Shown here: piece after piece, positions 54,403 through 63,773 of the stretch
Position numbering within the stretch: the stretch's first letter is position 1
Layout of the letters: the number at the start of each line of letters is the position of its first letter
NCBI RefSeq assembly: GCF_003258515.1
Contig: NZ_QGEH01000003.1
Coordinates: 124,001 to 188,000, forward strand
Source of the DNA: Marinobacter bohaiensis
GTDB lineage: Bacteria; Pseudomonadota; Gammaproteobacteria; Pseudomonadales; Oleiphilaceae
DNA length: 64,000 bases
Direction: 5' to 3'
Translations under genes and position numbers: made by a program
The notes under the pieces: generated by a model
The model's database searches: none
What the model was told of the DNA's origin: nothing
Seen by the model: the letters and a program-made list of their open reading frames with translations, nothing else

Positions 54403-55467
54403 ATGGCGGAACGGAAAATCATTCACCTGGACTGCGACTGTTTCTACGCCGCAGTGGAAATGCGCGATGATCCGTCCCTGCGCGGGGTGCCGCTGGCGGT
54501 GGGCGGTGGCGGCCCGCGCGGGGTGGTGTCCACCTGCAACTACCTGGCCCGCGAATACGGCGTTCGCTCGGCCATGCCCGGGGCCGAGGCGCGGCGACGC
54601 TGTCCGGATCTGGTCACCGTACCGGTGGATATGGCCCGCTACCGTTCGGTGTCGCGACAGGTAATGGGCATTTTTCGCGAACTCACCGATCTGATCGAAC
54701 CCCTGTCTCTGGACGAAGCCTTTCTCGACGTCACCGGCATCGATGCCCACAAGGGCAGCGCCACGCTGATGGCGCGCCATCTGCGCGAACGGGTGCGTCA
54801 GGAGGTGGGTATTACGGTGTCCGCCGGCGTAGCGCCCAACAAGTTCCTGGCCAAGATCGCCAGCGACTGGCAGAAGCCCGATGGTCTGTTCGTCGTCCGC
54901 CCACAGGACATCGACGACTTTGTCCTGCATCTGCCCGTGGAGAAACTGTTTGGCGTGGGTAAGGTCACGGCCGGCAAGCTGCACGCCATGGGAGCGACCA
55001 CCTGCGGCGAGCTGCAGCGCTTTTCCCGGGATGAGCTGGTGGACCGTTTCGGCCGTCATGGCATGCGCCTGTACCACATGGCCCGGGGCGAGGATAACCG
55101 GCCGGTGGCGGTCACCCGCATCGCCAAGTCGGTGTCGGTGGAGCGGACCTTTTCCCAGGACCTGCCCAACCGCGAGGCCTGTCACCGGGTCATGGCGTCA
55201 CTGGTAGACGACCTGGAGCGGCGTCTGGGCCGCAAGTCCGAGCCGCGCCCGATCCACAAGCTGTTCGTGAAGCTGCGCTACAGCGATTTTTCCACCCACA
55301 CGCTGGAACGGGTGCGGGACAACATCGCCTCGCCGGCGGTGGACGACTTCATGCCGTTGCTGGATGAGCTCTACACCGATGCCGAGCGGCCGGTGCGGCT
55401 GTTGGGGATGGGCGTTCGGTTCCGCGAGGAGTCGGCGCCGACGCAGCAGTTGCGGTTGTTCGAGTAA
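54403..55467 (+). CDS. dinB: DNA polymerase IV
   Basis: The start at 54403 gives 354 residues of Y-family translesion polymerase. The metal and steric-gate region is [20 protein letters not shown]. The catalytic pair is in [14 protein letters not shown]. The thumb helix-hairpin-helix is [20 protein letters not shown]. The C terminus ends QLRLFE, a beta-clamp-binding motif. A LexA box lies upstream. The in-frame extension to 54313 lacks family character. Confidence 0.96.
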   Translation: MAERKIIHLDCDCFYAAVEMRDDPSLRGVPLAVGGGGPRGVVSTCNYLAREYGVRSAMPGAEARRRCPDLVTVPVDMARYRSVSRQVMGIFRELTDLIEPLSLDEAFLDVTGIDAHKGSATLMARHLRERVRQEVGITVSAGVAPNKFLAKIASDWQKPDGLFVVRPQDIDDFVLHLPVEKLFGVGKVTAGKLHAMGATTCGELQRFSRDELVDRFGRHGMRLYHMARGEDNRPVAVTRIAKSVSVERTFSQDLPNREACHRVMASLVDDLERRLGRKSEPRPIHKLFVKLRYSDFSTHTLERVRDNIASPAVDDFMPLLDELYTDAERPVRLLGMGVRFREESAPTQQLRLFE

Positions 55468-55487
55468 GGGCTTTCCTGGCCAGGGAC

Positions 55488-56048
55488 TCAGGCCATCGGC
55501 ATGAACAGCGGCAACAACTCCACCGCCAGCGCCCCCATCACGCTGCCGATGACCGCACCGGCCAACACGTCGCTGGGGTAGTGCAACCCCAGCACCACCC
55601 GGGACGCCGCCACGCTCAGGGTAAACGGCAGGATCACCAGGGCCAGTGTCGGCAGCGTCAGCGCCAGCAGTGTATTAAAGCAGACGGCGTGCAGGGTGTG
55701 GCCGGACGGAAAACTGTAGCGGTCCAGCGGCGGCGTGCCGCAGTGGATCGCCGGGAAGGAGATGAACGGCCGTTCGCGGATCAGGGTTTTCTTCAGGCTC
55801 TTGTAGGTCAGGGTGCAGACCAGGCCGGTGGCCGCCATCAGCAGCGCCAGGGCCAGTCCGGCTTCCGGGTGCAGCAGCGGCAGCGAGAGGATCAGCGCGT
55901 ACCAGAACCAGCCGTCGCCGAGTCGGCTGACCACCCGGAAGTAGGGCAGGACGCAGCGATAGCGCAGGCAGCGGTTGATGCTCTGGCAAAGCAGGAATTC
56001 CCGTTGGTCGACGCGCTCAAAGAATCGAGATGCTTTGCTTGCCGGCAT
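55488..56048 (-). CDS. PAP2-family phosphatase
   Basis: This 186-residue membrane phosphatase carries the KxxxxxxRP motif (KSLKKTLIRERPF), the SGH motif (YSFPSGHTLHAVCF) and the C-terminal SRVVLGLHYPSDVLAGAVIG. It probably dephosphorylates undecaprenyl- or other lipid phosphates. Its first 32 bases overlap the end of the glycosyltransferase gene, so the two are co-transcribed and may act in the same glycolipid pathway. Confidence 0.92.
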   Translation of the reverse strand: MPASKASRFFERVDQREFLLCQSINRCLRYRCVLPYFRVVSRLGDGWFWYALILSLPLLHPEAGLALALLMAATGLVCTLTYKSLKKTLIRERPFISFPAIHCGTPPLDRYSFPSGHTLHAVCFNTLLALTLPTLALVILPFTLSVAASRVVLGLHYPSDVLAGAVIGSVMGALAVELLPLFMPMA

Positions 56049-57225
56049 GACGGCTCTCCTTATAACGGAGATTGAGGAGAATGGCCTCGAACTGTTCGAT
56101 CAGTCCGGGCCAGTGGATGTCCAGAGCATCGAGCCGGGCCTGACTGCGCAGCCGGCTCATCAGCGACGGCTGGTCGGCCAGTCGCAGGGCGGCGTCGACG
56201 AAGCCTTTGGTGTCGTCCAGCGCCACTTTCATACCGTTGTCCTCGTGGCGGATGTGCTCGCTGGCGGCAGCGTCGTCGAAGGCCACCAACGCCAGGCCGC
56301 TGGCCATGGCTTCGGTGACCACGTTGCCGAAGGTTTCCGTCTTGCTGGGAAACAGGAACAGATCGGCGGAGGCGTAGTGCCGGGCCAGTTCGTCGCCGCG
56401 TTGCATACCGCAGAAGATGTAGTCGGGATGGCGCTCGGCCAGCCGTTTGCGCATGGGACCGTCCCCCACCAGGATCAGCTTGGCCCGGGGGTGGATATGG
56501 CGCATGCGCTCGAAGGTGGACACCGCCAGGGACAGGTTCTTTTCCGCCGCCAGGCGCCCTACATGGATCACCGCCAGGTCCCGCTCGTTCACGCCCCACT
56601 GTTCTCGCAGGGCGCGGTCGCGCCGGCTGGGGGAGAAACGGTCGCAGTCCACGCCGCGGCTCCAGATGCCCACCGGGCTGATGCCCAGATCGTGCAGCGA
56701 CTGCTGCATGCGTCGGGTAGGCACCAGGGTCAGCTGTGTACGGTTGTGGAACCAGCGCAGGTAGGATGCGATCATCTTCTCCAGGAAACCGGCGCCGTAG
56801 TGCCGACTGTAGCTGTGAAAATTGGTGTGGAACCCCGAACACACCGGGATCTGCAGCCGCCGCGCCGCGCTCAGGGCGGCCAGGCCCAGGGGCCCTTCGG
56901 TGGCCACGTAGATGGCGTCGGGGCGGCTGGCTTTCCAGTTGCGGGCCAGGCGGCGGGCGCTGGCGAGGCCGAATTGCAACTCCGGATAGCCCGGCAACGG
57001 CAGGCCTGGCAGAGTCAGGGTGGTGTCCGCCAACGCCGGGCTCGCCGACTCTGTGGTCGTCCCGGTGCTTCCGCGTTCCTGCTTCTGGCGTGGCCGAACC
57101 ACCGAGAGCCGATGGCCGCGTGCGCGCAGGCCCTGGCAAAGCTGCCCGAGGGTGTGCGCCACCCCGTTGATCTCCGGCGGAAAGGTCTCGGTGACGATGG
57201 CTATGTGCCGTTGACGCTGGATCAA
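56017..57225 (-). CDS. GT4-family glycosyltransferase
   Basis: This encodes 402 residues from a TTG at 57225 with GGAG five bases upstream. It has the GT-B fold: HIAIVTETFPPEINGVAHTL at the start, VGRLAAEKNLSLAVSTFERM and the EX7E region SKTETFGNVVTEAMASGLAL. The closest layouts are glycolipid mannosyl- or galactosyltransferases. It overlaps the PAP2 gene. Confidence 0.92.
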   Translation of the reverse strand: MIQRQRHIAIVTETFPPEINGVAHTLGQLCQGLRARGHRLSVVRPRQKQERGSTGTTTESASPALADTTLTLPGLPLPGYPELQFGLASARRLARNWKASRPDAIYVATEGPLGLAALSAARRLQIPVCSGFHTNFHSYSRHYGAGFLEKMIASYLRWFHNRTQLTLVPTRRMQQSLHDLGISPVGIWSRGVDCDRFSPSRRDRALREQWGVNERDLAVIHVGRLAAEKNLSLAVSTFERMRHIHPRAKLILVGDGPMRKRLAERHPDYIFCGMQRGDELARHYASADLFLFPSKTETFGNVVTEAMASGLALVAFDDAAASEHIRHEDNGMKVALDDTKGFVDAALRLADQPSLMSRLRSQARLDALDIHWPGLIEQFEAILLNLRYKESRHAGKQSISIL

Positions 57226-57454
57226 GTGCGCTCCGTCATGACTGCGACTGCGGCGGGCTGGATGCGTTGGTTGGTAGGGTTTACTCTGTCCAGCCTGCGA
57301 GTCCGGGTGAACGACCGGGAAGGCCCGTCAAATGGGCGTTCCCCGTTGCTGTCACTATGGAAAGGTCAAATGACAGTTCGGCGACAGACCCGTGACATTC
57401 CGTTGAACAATACATCGGATTCCTGAACAACCCACCGATTGGAGAGATGCACAC

Positions 57455-58492
57455 ATGCAGAAACGTCAGTTAGGACGTACTGACCTGGACGTCAGCCTGA
57501 TCTGCCTCGGTACCATGACCTGGGGTGAGCAGAACAGCGAGGCGGAAGCCTTTGAACAGCTGGACTATGCCACCGCCAATGGCATCAACTTCATCGACGC
57601 GGCGGAGATGTACCCGGTTCCGCCGCGCGCCGAGACCCAGGGTGCCACCGAAACCTGCCTGGGCAACTGGCTCAAACAGCGCGGTCGCCGTGACGATCTG
57701 GTGATTGCCTCCAAGGTGGCCGGCCCCGGTAATGGCCTGGACTACCTGCGCGACGGCCCGCGCCTGACCCGACCGCACATCCGCGCCGCCGTGGAAGACA
57801 GCCTCAAACGCCTGCAGACCGACTACATCGACCTGTACCAGATCCACTGGCCGGACCGCAGCACCAACTTCTTCGGTCGCCTGGGCTACACCCACAACCC
57901 GGACGAGGACGCCACGCCCATCGAGGAGACCCTGCAGGCGCTCGATGAGCTGGTGAAAGAGGGCAAGATCCGCCACATCGGCCTGTCCAACGAGACCGCC
58001 TGGGGCACCATGCGCTACCTGCAGCTGGCGGAGCAGAACGGCTGGCCGCGCCCGGTGAGCATCCAGAACCCGTACAGCCTGCTCAACCGCTCGTTCGAGG
58101 TGGGCCTGGGCGAGATCGCCCATCGCGAAGACGTGGGGCTGCTGGCGTACTCGCCGCTGGCGTTCGGGGTGCTGTCCGGCAAATACCTCGGTGGCAAGCA
58201 GCCGGAAGGTGCGCGCCTGACCCTGTTCGAGCGGTTCCAGCGCTACAACGGCGAACGGGCGGATGCCGCCACCCAGGCCTACGCTGACGTCGCCGCCGCC
58301 CATGGTCTGAGCCTGGCCCAGATGGCACTGGCGTACGTTAACAGCCGTGGTTTCGTGACCAGCAACATCATCGGCGCCACCACCATGGATCAGTTGCGCG
58401 AGAATGTGGCCTCCGAGCAGGTAACCCTGTCCGAGCAGGCCCTGTCCGACATCGAATCGGTCCACACCGAGTTCACCTATCCCTGCCCGTAA
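57455..58492 (+). CDS. Aldo/keto reductase, Tas type
   Basis: This 345-residue NADP(H)-dependent reductase has the Tas layout: QLGRTDLDVSLICLGTMTWG, FIDAAEMYPVPPRAETQGAT (Asp and Tyr), LVIASKVAGPG (Lys) and LYQIHWPDRSTNFFG (His). It ends ESVHTEFTYPCP. The substrate is unknown; Tas proteins reduce varied carbonyls. It is monocistronic. Confidence 0.93.
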   Translation: MQKRQLGRTDLDVSLICLGTMTWGEQNSEAEAFEQLDYATANGINFIDAAEMYPVPPRAETQGATETCLGNWLKQRGRRDDLVIASKVAGPGNGLDYLRDGPRLTRPHIRAAVEDSLKRLQTDYIDLYQIHWPDRSTNFFGRLGYTHNPDEDATPIEETLQALDELVKEGKIRHIGLSNETAWGTMRYLQLAEQNGWPRPVSIQNPYSLLNRSFEVGLGEIAHREDVGLLAYSPLAFGVLSGKYLGGKQPEGARLTLFERFQRYNGERADAATQAYADVAAAHGLSLAQMALAYVNSRGFVTSNIIGATTMDQLRENVASEQVTLSEQALSDIESVHTEFTYPCP

Positions 58493-58767
58493 CCCTGCTC
58501 CGGCCGGGGTCCCAAGCGATCCCGGCCGGTTACCGGTTCCCTCGCCGGTCCGTGTCAGCCCACCTGTCCCGATTCGCCCCGCGTTGCAGCTTGGCGATGG
58601 CTGCAATCGTCCGTTACACCGCTTGACCGTTTGTTGACAAATAATTGCTTACTTCCTGACGTAAATACGTCGAAGTTTGCGTTAAATCACGTTTTACAAA
58701 TCTGTCATTGCTAGACTAATGTCTAAACGTTTTGGGCAAAATTCAGGCATTCATCGGGCGGTTAGCC
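58493..58767. promoter_or_regulatory. Promoter region with TAGAC/GTCTA palindrome
   Basis: This is the A/T-rich gap before the small exported protein. It contains TTGACA (58634-58639) as a possible -35 element. An inverted pair tagac/gtcta lies at 58712-58716 and 58721-58725, just upstream of the gene. No hairpin with a T-run is seen. Confidence 0.4.
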
Positions 58768-59082
58768 ATGGTTTTTCGAATCTTCATCATCCTGCTGGTA
58801 TTGAACTCCCTGGCCTTTGTGGTCAAGGCCGATGCCGCGGAAAACGACGCGCTGACGAACGCTCAGTTCGAAGCCATGTCGGCCCAACATGATCGGCCGA
58901 CCGAAGATGAGGAAGAGATTCGCATGGATGCCCTGACCGAGATCGGTTCCCGTCTGCTGCGGCTGCGTCTTTTCGAGAGCGATAGCGACGGCAAGCGCTA
59001 TGCCTATGACAGTATCCACGCCGACCATGGCATTGCCCTGGTCAACGAAGGCGCCTGTCTCGACCTGAAGTGGGAATTCTGA
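58768..59082 (+). CDS. Small exported protein of unknown function
   Basis: From the ATG at 58768 this is 104 residues with a hydrophobic signal (MVFRIFIILLVLNSLAFVVK-ADA). The mature part is acidic (HDRPTEDEEEIRMDALTEIG). A TTG 12 codons upstream would add a non-hydrophobic start. I do not recognise it. It stands alone before the acetyl-CoA hydrolase gene. Confidence 0.6.
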   Translation: MVFRIFIILLVLNSLAFVVKADAAENDALTNAQFEAMSAQHDRPTEDEEEIRMDALTEIGSRLLRLRLFESDSDGKRYAYDSIHADHGIALVNEGACLDLKWEF

Positions 59083-59200
59083 CGCCTGTCTCCCTTTCCA
59101 TACTGTCACCCATACCGACTGATTTTGCCCCGTTTGGCCGTTGTTACCCCGCCCGGCTCGTGTGATCATTGCCCGGAAAATGGTCAAGGAGAGCAAGGCT

Positions 59201-61363
59201 ATGGCGCGAACCCCCCAGGTTTCCTCACGGATTGAAGAATGCGTCGACGCCCTGATCGAACGGGTGGGGCGGGATATTACGTTGGGCCTGCCGCTGGGCC
59301 TGGGAAAACCGGTGCACCTGGTCAACGCCCTCTACCGGCGGGCCCAGGGCGATACCGGATTGCGCCTGCACATTGTCACCGCCATTTCCCCGCTCGCTCC
59401 GGGCGGTAAATCCTCCCTGGAAAAACGGTTCATCGAGCCCTTTGCCGAGCGCCTGTACGGCCGCATTCCGGAGCTGGCCTATGCGCGCGATGTGGAGGCC
59501 GGCCGATTGCCGTCGAACGTCCGGGTCTCGGAGTTTTTCTTCCAGGCGGGCAGTTGCCTGAACAACCCGGTCCAGCAGCAGAACTACGTGTGCACCAATT
59601 ACACGCATGCGGTGCGAGACCTGCTCGCGCTCGATATCAATGTGGTGGCACAGATGGTGGCGTCTCCCGGGGATGGCGAGTACGACCGTGTCAGTCTGAG
59701 CTGCAATCCGGACCTGTCCCTGGACCTGATTCCGCTGATGCGCGAGCGGGAGAGCGCCGAGCGCCCGGTGGCTGTGGTGGGGGAGGTCAATCGCACTCTG
59801 CCGTACCTGGGCAACGATGCCGAAGTACCGGCCCATGTGTTCGATGTCCTCTACGACAACGCCGCCGACGATTACCCGTTGTTCCCCGTTCCCCAGCAGC
59901 CGGTCAAACCGGCGGATCACATGATCGGCTTTTACGCCAGCACCCTGATCGAGGACGGCGGCACGCTGCAGGTCGGGATTGGCTCGCTGGGGGCGGCTGT
60001 GGTTCACGCCACCTGCCTGCGACACCGGGAGAACGCCGCCTGGCACCGGGTGTTCGAGCATCTGAAAGTGGCGGACCGCTTCCCGATGGTGGCGCGGTGG
60101 GGCGGCACCGAACCTTTCGAGACCGGTCTCTACGGCTGCAGTGAAATGATGGTGGACGGGTTCCTGCAGCTGATGAAGGCCGGCATTCTCACCCGCCAGG
60201 TGTATGCCGATGCCGACCTCCAGGAGCGGATCAACGCCGGCGAGATCGGTCCCGATATCTCACTGCAAACCCTGGATCGCCTGCGCGCAGCGGAACTGAT
60301 CGATTCGCCGTTGCGGGCCCGGGATGTCCAGTGGCTGCAGCGCTTTGGCATCATCCGCGACTCGGTGGATCTCAAGGGCGGGCGCCTGGTCGTTGGGGAT
60401 CTGAGCCTGGAGCCCGATCTGGACGATGAGGCGGCCCGCGAGCAACTGGCCACTCTGCTGGGGGATCGGCTCGATGGTGGAACCGTGCTGCACGGCGGGT
60501 TCTACATCGGCCCGGCGGATTTCTACCAGCAGTTGCGCGAGCTGTCGCCGGAGCAGGCGGCGAGCATTTGTATGACCAGCGTGAACTTCATCAACCACCT
60601 GTACGATCACCGTTTCGGCAACCAGCGCCTGAAGGCGGCGCAGCGGCGCGAGAGCCGCTTCATCAACTCGGCGATGATGTGCACGCTGGACGGTGAGGTG
60701 GTTTCCGATGGGCTGGAGGATGGCCGGGTTGTCAGTGGCGTCGGCGGCCAGTACAACTTTGTCGCCATGGCCCACGAGCTGCCCCGAGCCCGCTCCATCC
60801 TGACCCTGCGCAGTACCCGCAATGGCAGTGGCGGGCTGCAGTCGAACATCGTTTTCAGTTACGGCCACTGCACGATTCCCCGCCACCTGCGGGACATTGT
60901 GATTACCGAATACGGCATTGCGGACCTGCGCGGCAAGTGCGACGAGGACGTCTACCTGGCGCTGATCCGAATTGCCGATGCCCGCTTCCAGCCGCAGTTG
61001 CTGAAACAGGCGCAAAAAGCCGGTAAGGTGCACGCCTCGTTCAAGCTGCCGGCGTCCTGGCGGCACAATACCCCGGAAGCGGTGCGAGCGGCACTGGAGG
61101 CGGCCGGTCCGGACGCCTTCCCCACATTCCCGTTCGGTTGCGATTTCACCGAGGATGAGCTGACCCTGATGGGGGCGCTCCAGCGGCTGCGGAGTGCAAC
61201 CGCATCCCGCCGTGGCACCCTGAAAACCCTGTGGCAGGCACTGCGGGGTGATCCGGCGGGGGACGATCTGGCGCCGTTGCTCAAACGCATGGACCTGGAC
61301 GTGCCGGCAACGTGGAAAGAACGGCTGGACCAGCGGCTGCTGGTACACGCCCTGAGACAATAG
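59201..61363 (+). CDS. Acetyl-CoA hydrolase/transferase family, long form
   Basis: The ATG at 59201 (AAGGAG upstream) gives 720 residues, longer than the usual 500-620. LGLPLGLGKPVHLVNALYRR is the N-terminal part. QVGIGSLGAAVVHATCLRHR, SGVGGQYNFVAMAHELPRAR and VITEYGIADLRGKCDEDVYL match family-I CoA-transferase motifs. It would hydrolyse acetyl-CoA or exchange CoA between acids. No adjacent gene gives a pathway. Confidence 0.88.
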   Translation: MARTPQVSSRIEECVDALIERVGRDITLGLPLGLGKPVHLVNALYRRAQGDTGLRLHIVTAISPLAPGGKSSLEKRFIEPFAERLYGRIPELAYARDVEAGRLPSNVRVSEFFFQAGSCLNNPVQQQNYVCTNYTHAVRDLLALDINVVAQMVASPGDGEYDRVSLSCNPDLSLDLIPLMRERESAERPVAVVGEVNRTLPYLGNDAEVPAHVFDVLYDNAADDYPLFPVPQQPVKPADHMIGFYASTLIEDGGTLQVGIGSLGAAVVHATCLRHRENAAWHRVFEHLKVADRFPMVARWGGTEPFETGLYGCSEMMVDGFLQLMKAGILTRQVYADADLQERINAGEIGPDISLQTLDRLRAAELIDSPLRARDVQWLQRFGIIRDSVDLKGGRLVVGDLSLEPDLDDEAAREQLATLLGDRLDGGTVLHGGFYIGPADFYQQLRELSPEQAASICMTSVNFINHLYDHRFGNQRLKAAQRRESRFINSAMMCTLDGEVVSDGLEDGRVVSGVGGQYNFVAMAHELPRARSILTLRSTRNGSGGLQSNIVFSYGHCTIPRHLRDIVITEYGIADLRGKCDEDVYLALIRIADARFQPQLLKQAQKAGKVHASFKLPASWRHNTPEAVRAALEAAGPDAFPTFPFGCDFTEDELTLMGALQRLRSATASRRGTLKTLWQALRGDPAGDDLAPLLKRMDLDVPATWKERLDQRLLVHALRQ

Positions 61364-61413
61364 GCCTGCGTCGCCGATTGCGTTCGGCTGCGCAGGCGCA
61401 ACAGGTAAGAGTT

Positions 61414-61875
61414 ATGCAGACCTCATACGTTTACACGGTCCACTACCGGCTCAAGAACCGCGCCGGCGAAGTGGTGGACACCTCCGAAGGCGCCGAACCC
61501 CTGCAGTTCCTGTGGGGCGCCGGCAACGTCATCAAGGGCATCGAGGAAGCGGTCAAGGACCGTGGTATCGGCGATTGCCTGGAAGTCACCGTGCCGCCGG
61601 AGATGGCCTACGGTGATACCAATCCGGAACTGGTGCGCAAGGTGCCCCGGTCGGCTTTCGCCGGCGTCGAGGATCTCAAGCCGGGCATGAAGTTCCAGAC
61701 CAACAGCGGCGAGGACGCCCAGATCGTGCAGGTGGTGGCGATCGACGGCAACCTGGTCAAGGTCGATGCCAACCATCCGTTGGCGGGATTTACCCTGTAT
61801 TTCGACCTCGAGATCATCGATAAGCGGCAGGCGACCGACGACGAAGTGGCCGCCGGCCGGCCGCTGGAGGTCTGA
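61414..61875 (+). CDS. slyD: FKBP-type peptidyl-prolyl isomerase, SlyD-like
   Basis: This 153-residue protein has the FKBP domain interrupted by an IF (insert-in-flap) domain: TVHYRLKNRAGEVVDTSEGA, PLQFLWGAGNVIKGIEEAV, then VPPEMAYGDTNPELVRKVPR and VDANHPLAGFTLYFDLEIID. The histidine- and cysteine-rich metal tail of E. coli SlyD is absent, as in many relatives. Confidence 0.92.
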   Translation: MQTSYVYTVHYRLKNRAGEVVDTSEGAEPLQFLWGAGNVIKGIEEAVKDRGIGDCLEVTVPPEMAYGDTNPELVRKVPRSAFAGVEDLKPGMKFQTNSGEDAQIVQVVAIDGNLVKVDANHPLAGFTLYFDLEIIDKRQATDDEVAAGRPLEV

Positions 61876-61881
61876 GCGCCA

Positions 61882-62700
61882 TCAGGCGCCGCCAAGACGT
61901 GGGCGTGATGCGGGATAGTCCGGTGTGGCGCCGGGCTTGTCCGGGCAGTTGTGGATGGTCTGCAAACCGTCCTCCACCGTGGCGCGCAGTTGCCTGGCCA
62001 GGACCTGGAAGTCGTCATTCGCTGCGACGCTGACCGGTTCGTGCAGGACCACATCCACCGTCACCGCCGGTTGCCTTAGCAGGCGCACCAGATGACGGTC
62101 AAAGCTGTCGTCGCCGATGAACGGTGCGAGCGGGTCGGGGTGGTTGTCGCGTCGGTACCCGATGGTCATGGGCAGGATTGGCACGCCGGCTTCTGCCGCC
62201 GCTGACAGCAGGCGGCCATGGAACGGCAGCACGGTAATACCGACACTGGTGGTGCCTTCGGGGAAGACCAGCACCGACTGGCGCTCCCGCAGGGTCCGGG
62301 CAATGTCTTCCCGGGCGGCCGCGGCCTGGCCACTGCCGCGACGGATAAATAACGTGCCGGCCTGCTTGGCCAGCCAGCCGATCACCGGCCAGTTGCGCAC
62401 CTCGGCCTTGGACAGGAAACGCAGCGGCACAATGCTCCCCAGGATGGGGATGTCGGACCAGGAAATGTGGTTGCAGACCAGCATGACCGGACCATCGGGG
62501 CGTTGGCCGCGCACGTTCACCTGGAAACCGAGGCAGCGGGAGGCCAGCTGGAAACAGGCCCGGGCGAAGGGTGTCCTGTCGATAGGCCGGCGAATCGTCC
62601 ACTCGGTAAGCGATACGGCGACCGCCAGCAGCGAGCACAGCAGCAGGACGATCGCGAACAGGCCGAGTCGGCCCCCCAGACGCAGCGTCCGCATCAGCAT
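61882..62700 (-). CDS. olsA: Lyso-ornithine-lipid acyltransferase (PlsC family)
   Basis: This encodes up to 272 residues from the ATG at 62700 (or 62694, whose TGATG overlaps the upstream stop). A membrane helix comes first (LFAIVLLLCSLLAVAVSL). The acyltransferase block has CNHISWSDIPILG (HxxxxD) and VFPEGTTSVG. It is paired with the upstream N-acyltransferase-like gene as in Pseudomonas olsB-olsA, so it probably makes ornithine lipid; a phosphatidic-acid role is an alternative. Confidence 0.85.
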   Translation of the reverse strand: MLMRTLRLGGRLGLFAIVLLLCSLLAVAVSLTEWTIRRPIDRTPFARACFQLASRCLGFQVNVRGQRPDGPVMLVCNHISWSDIPILGSIVPLRFLSKAEVRNWPVIGWLAKQAGTLFIRRGSGQAAAAREDIARTLRERQSVLVFPEGTTSVGITVLPFHGRLLSAAAEAGVPILPMTIGYRRDNHPDPLAPFIGDDSFDRHLVRLLRQPAVTVDVVLHEPVSVAANDDFQVLARQLRATVEDGLQTIHNCPDKPGATPDYPASRPRLGGA

Positions 62701-63473
62701 GGCGCGGACTCCGTCGCCGGGCGCATGAAGTGGCGGCTGTAGCGGCTGGCCAGTTTGCCGACTTCCAGCAGCACCAACAGATCCGCGCAGCGGAATTCCG
62801 GGTCCCAGCAGGGTTCGCCGCAGACCCGTGCGCCGAGACGCATATAGGCGCGGATCAGCGGCGGTACTTCCGACGGGTTCTCGGTCTGGGCCGCCACGTT
62901 GGTGAGGTGGGGCAGGGCGCGGTGCGGGGTGACGCGACGATCGAGGTCGGTCATGTAGCGCTTTTGCAGCAACTGGGTGATGCGCCACGCCTTGTGGCCG
63001 CCGTCGGCCATGCCGATGCTGGCGCAGCCGATCAGGTAATCAACGTTCTCGGCGACCAGGTATTCCGCCAGCGATGACCACAGCAGGCTGATGGTGGCGC
63101 CGGTGCGGAAATCGGGATGGACGCAGGTACGCCCCAGCTCGGCCAGATGACCCGGCATCTCGCGCAGGGCGGTCAGGTCGAATTCGCCTTCGGAATAGAA
63201 CCCGCCGGCGGCCTCGGCGTCGCGCTGGTGCAGCACACGTGAGGTGGCGACCAGGGCGCCGGTCTGGTTGTCGGTCACGATCAGGTGGTCGCAGTGAGCG
63301 TCGTAGGCATCCTGGTCGATGCCGGGGATTGTGGCGCCGAGATCAGATCCATATTCCTCTGAAAATACATCGTAGCGCAGGCGCTGGGCGGCCTCCACGA
63401 GCTGTGGGTCGCGGGTGATGGCCGCACGCAGGCGACGGGCGCTGGTCAGGGAACGGGCTTGTTCTGCAGGCAT
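62694..63473 (-). CDS. olsB: L-ornithine N-acyltransferase (OlsB, GNAT hemolysin-like)
   Basis: The ATG at 63473 gives 259 residues. Features are RLRYDVFSEEYGSDLGATIP, DAHCDHLIVTDNQTGALVAT, ELGRTCVHPDFRTGATISLL and LIRAYMRLGARVCGEPCWDP. This matches the OlsB-like GNAT family, which forms 3-hydroxyacyl-ornithine. It is translationally coupled to the OlsA-like gene. Confidence 0.87.
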   Translation of the reverse strand: MPAEQARSLTSARRLRAAITRDPQLVEAAQRLRYDVFSEEYGSDLGATIPGIDQDAYDAHCDHLIVTDNQTGALVATSRVLHQRDAEAAGGFYSEGEFDLTALREMPGHLAELGRTCVHPDFRTGATISLLWSSLAEYLVAENVDYLIGCASIGMADGGHKAWRITQLLQKRYMTDLDRRVTPHRALPHLTNVAAQTENPSEVPPLIRAYMRLGARVCGEPCWDPEFRCADLLVLLEVGKLASRYSRHFMRPATESAPC

Positions 63474-63773
63474 GACAGTTTTCTCTTTATGACCGTTTCC
63501 CGTCGAGCCTATGAATCGAGGATTGCAGTTGAATGAACCGGGCGTGACGTCAACATGACAATGGTCGAGGGTGGTGAAGCCTGTCACGCCTTGTTACTGT
63601 GCTGTCATTCCCTGTATTTTTCCGAACAACATGTATAATTGGTGTTACATGGCGTAGCCTGTCTATCGATTAATCAGCTGGTTGCGTCGGAACGGGGCCA
63701 ATAGGTCGGCCCCTTGGGGGAGTCGTCAGGGAGTTGACGCAGGATGCAATTCAGTTGGGCAGGCCACGAATAG
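63474..63773. promoter_or_regulatory. Divergent region between olsB and response-regulator gene
   Basis: The 300-bp gap contains a consensus -10 hexamer TATAAT at 63634-63639 in a plus-strand A/T-rich context. The -35 match (ctgtat) is poor. It probably drives the response-regulator gene, with a long leader of about 130 bases. No ORF is seen. Confidence 0.45.
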
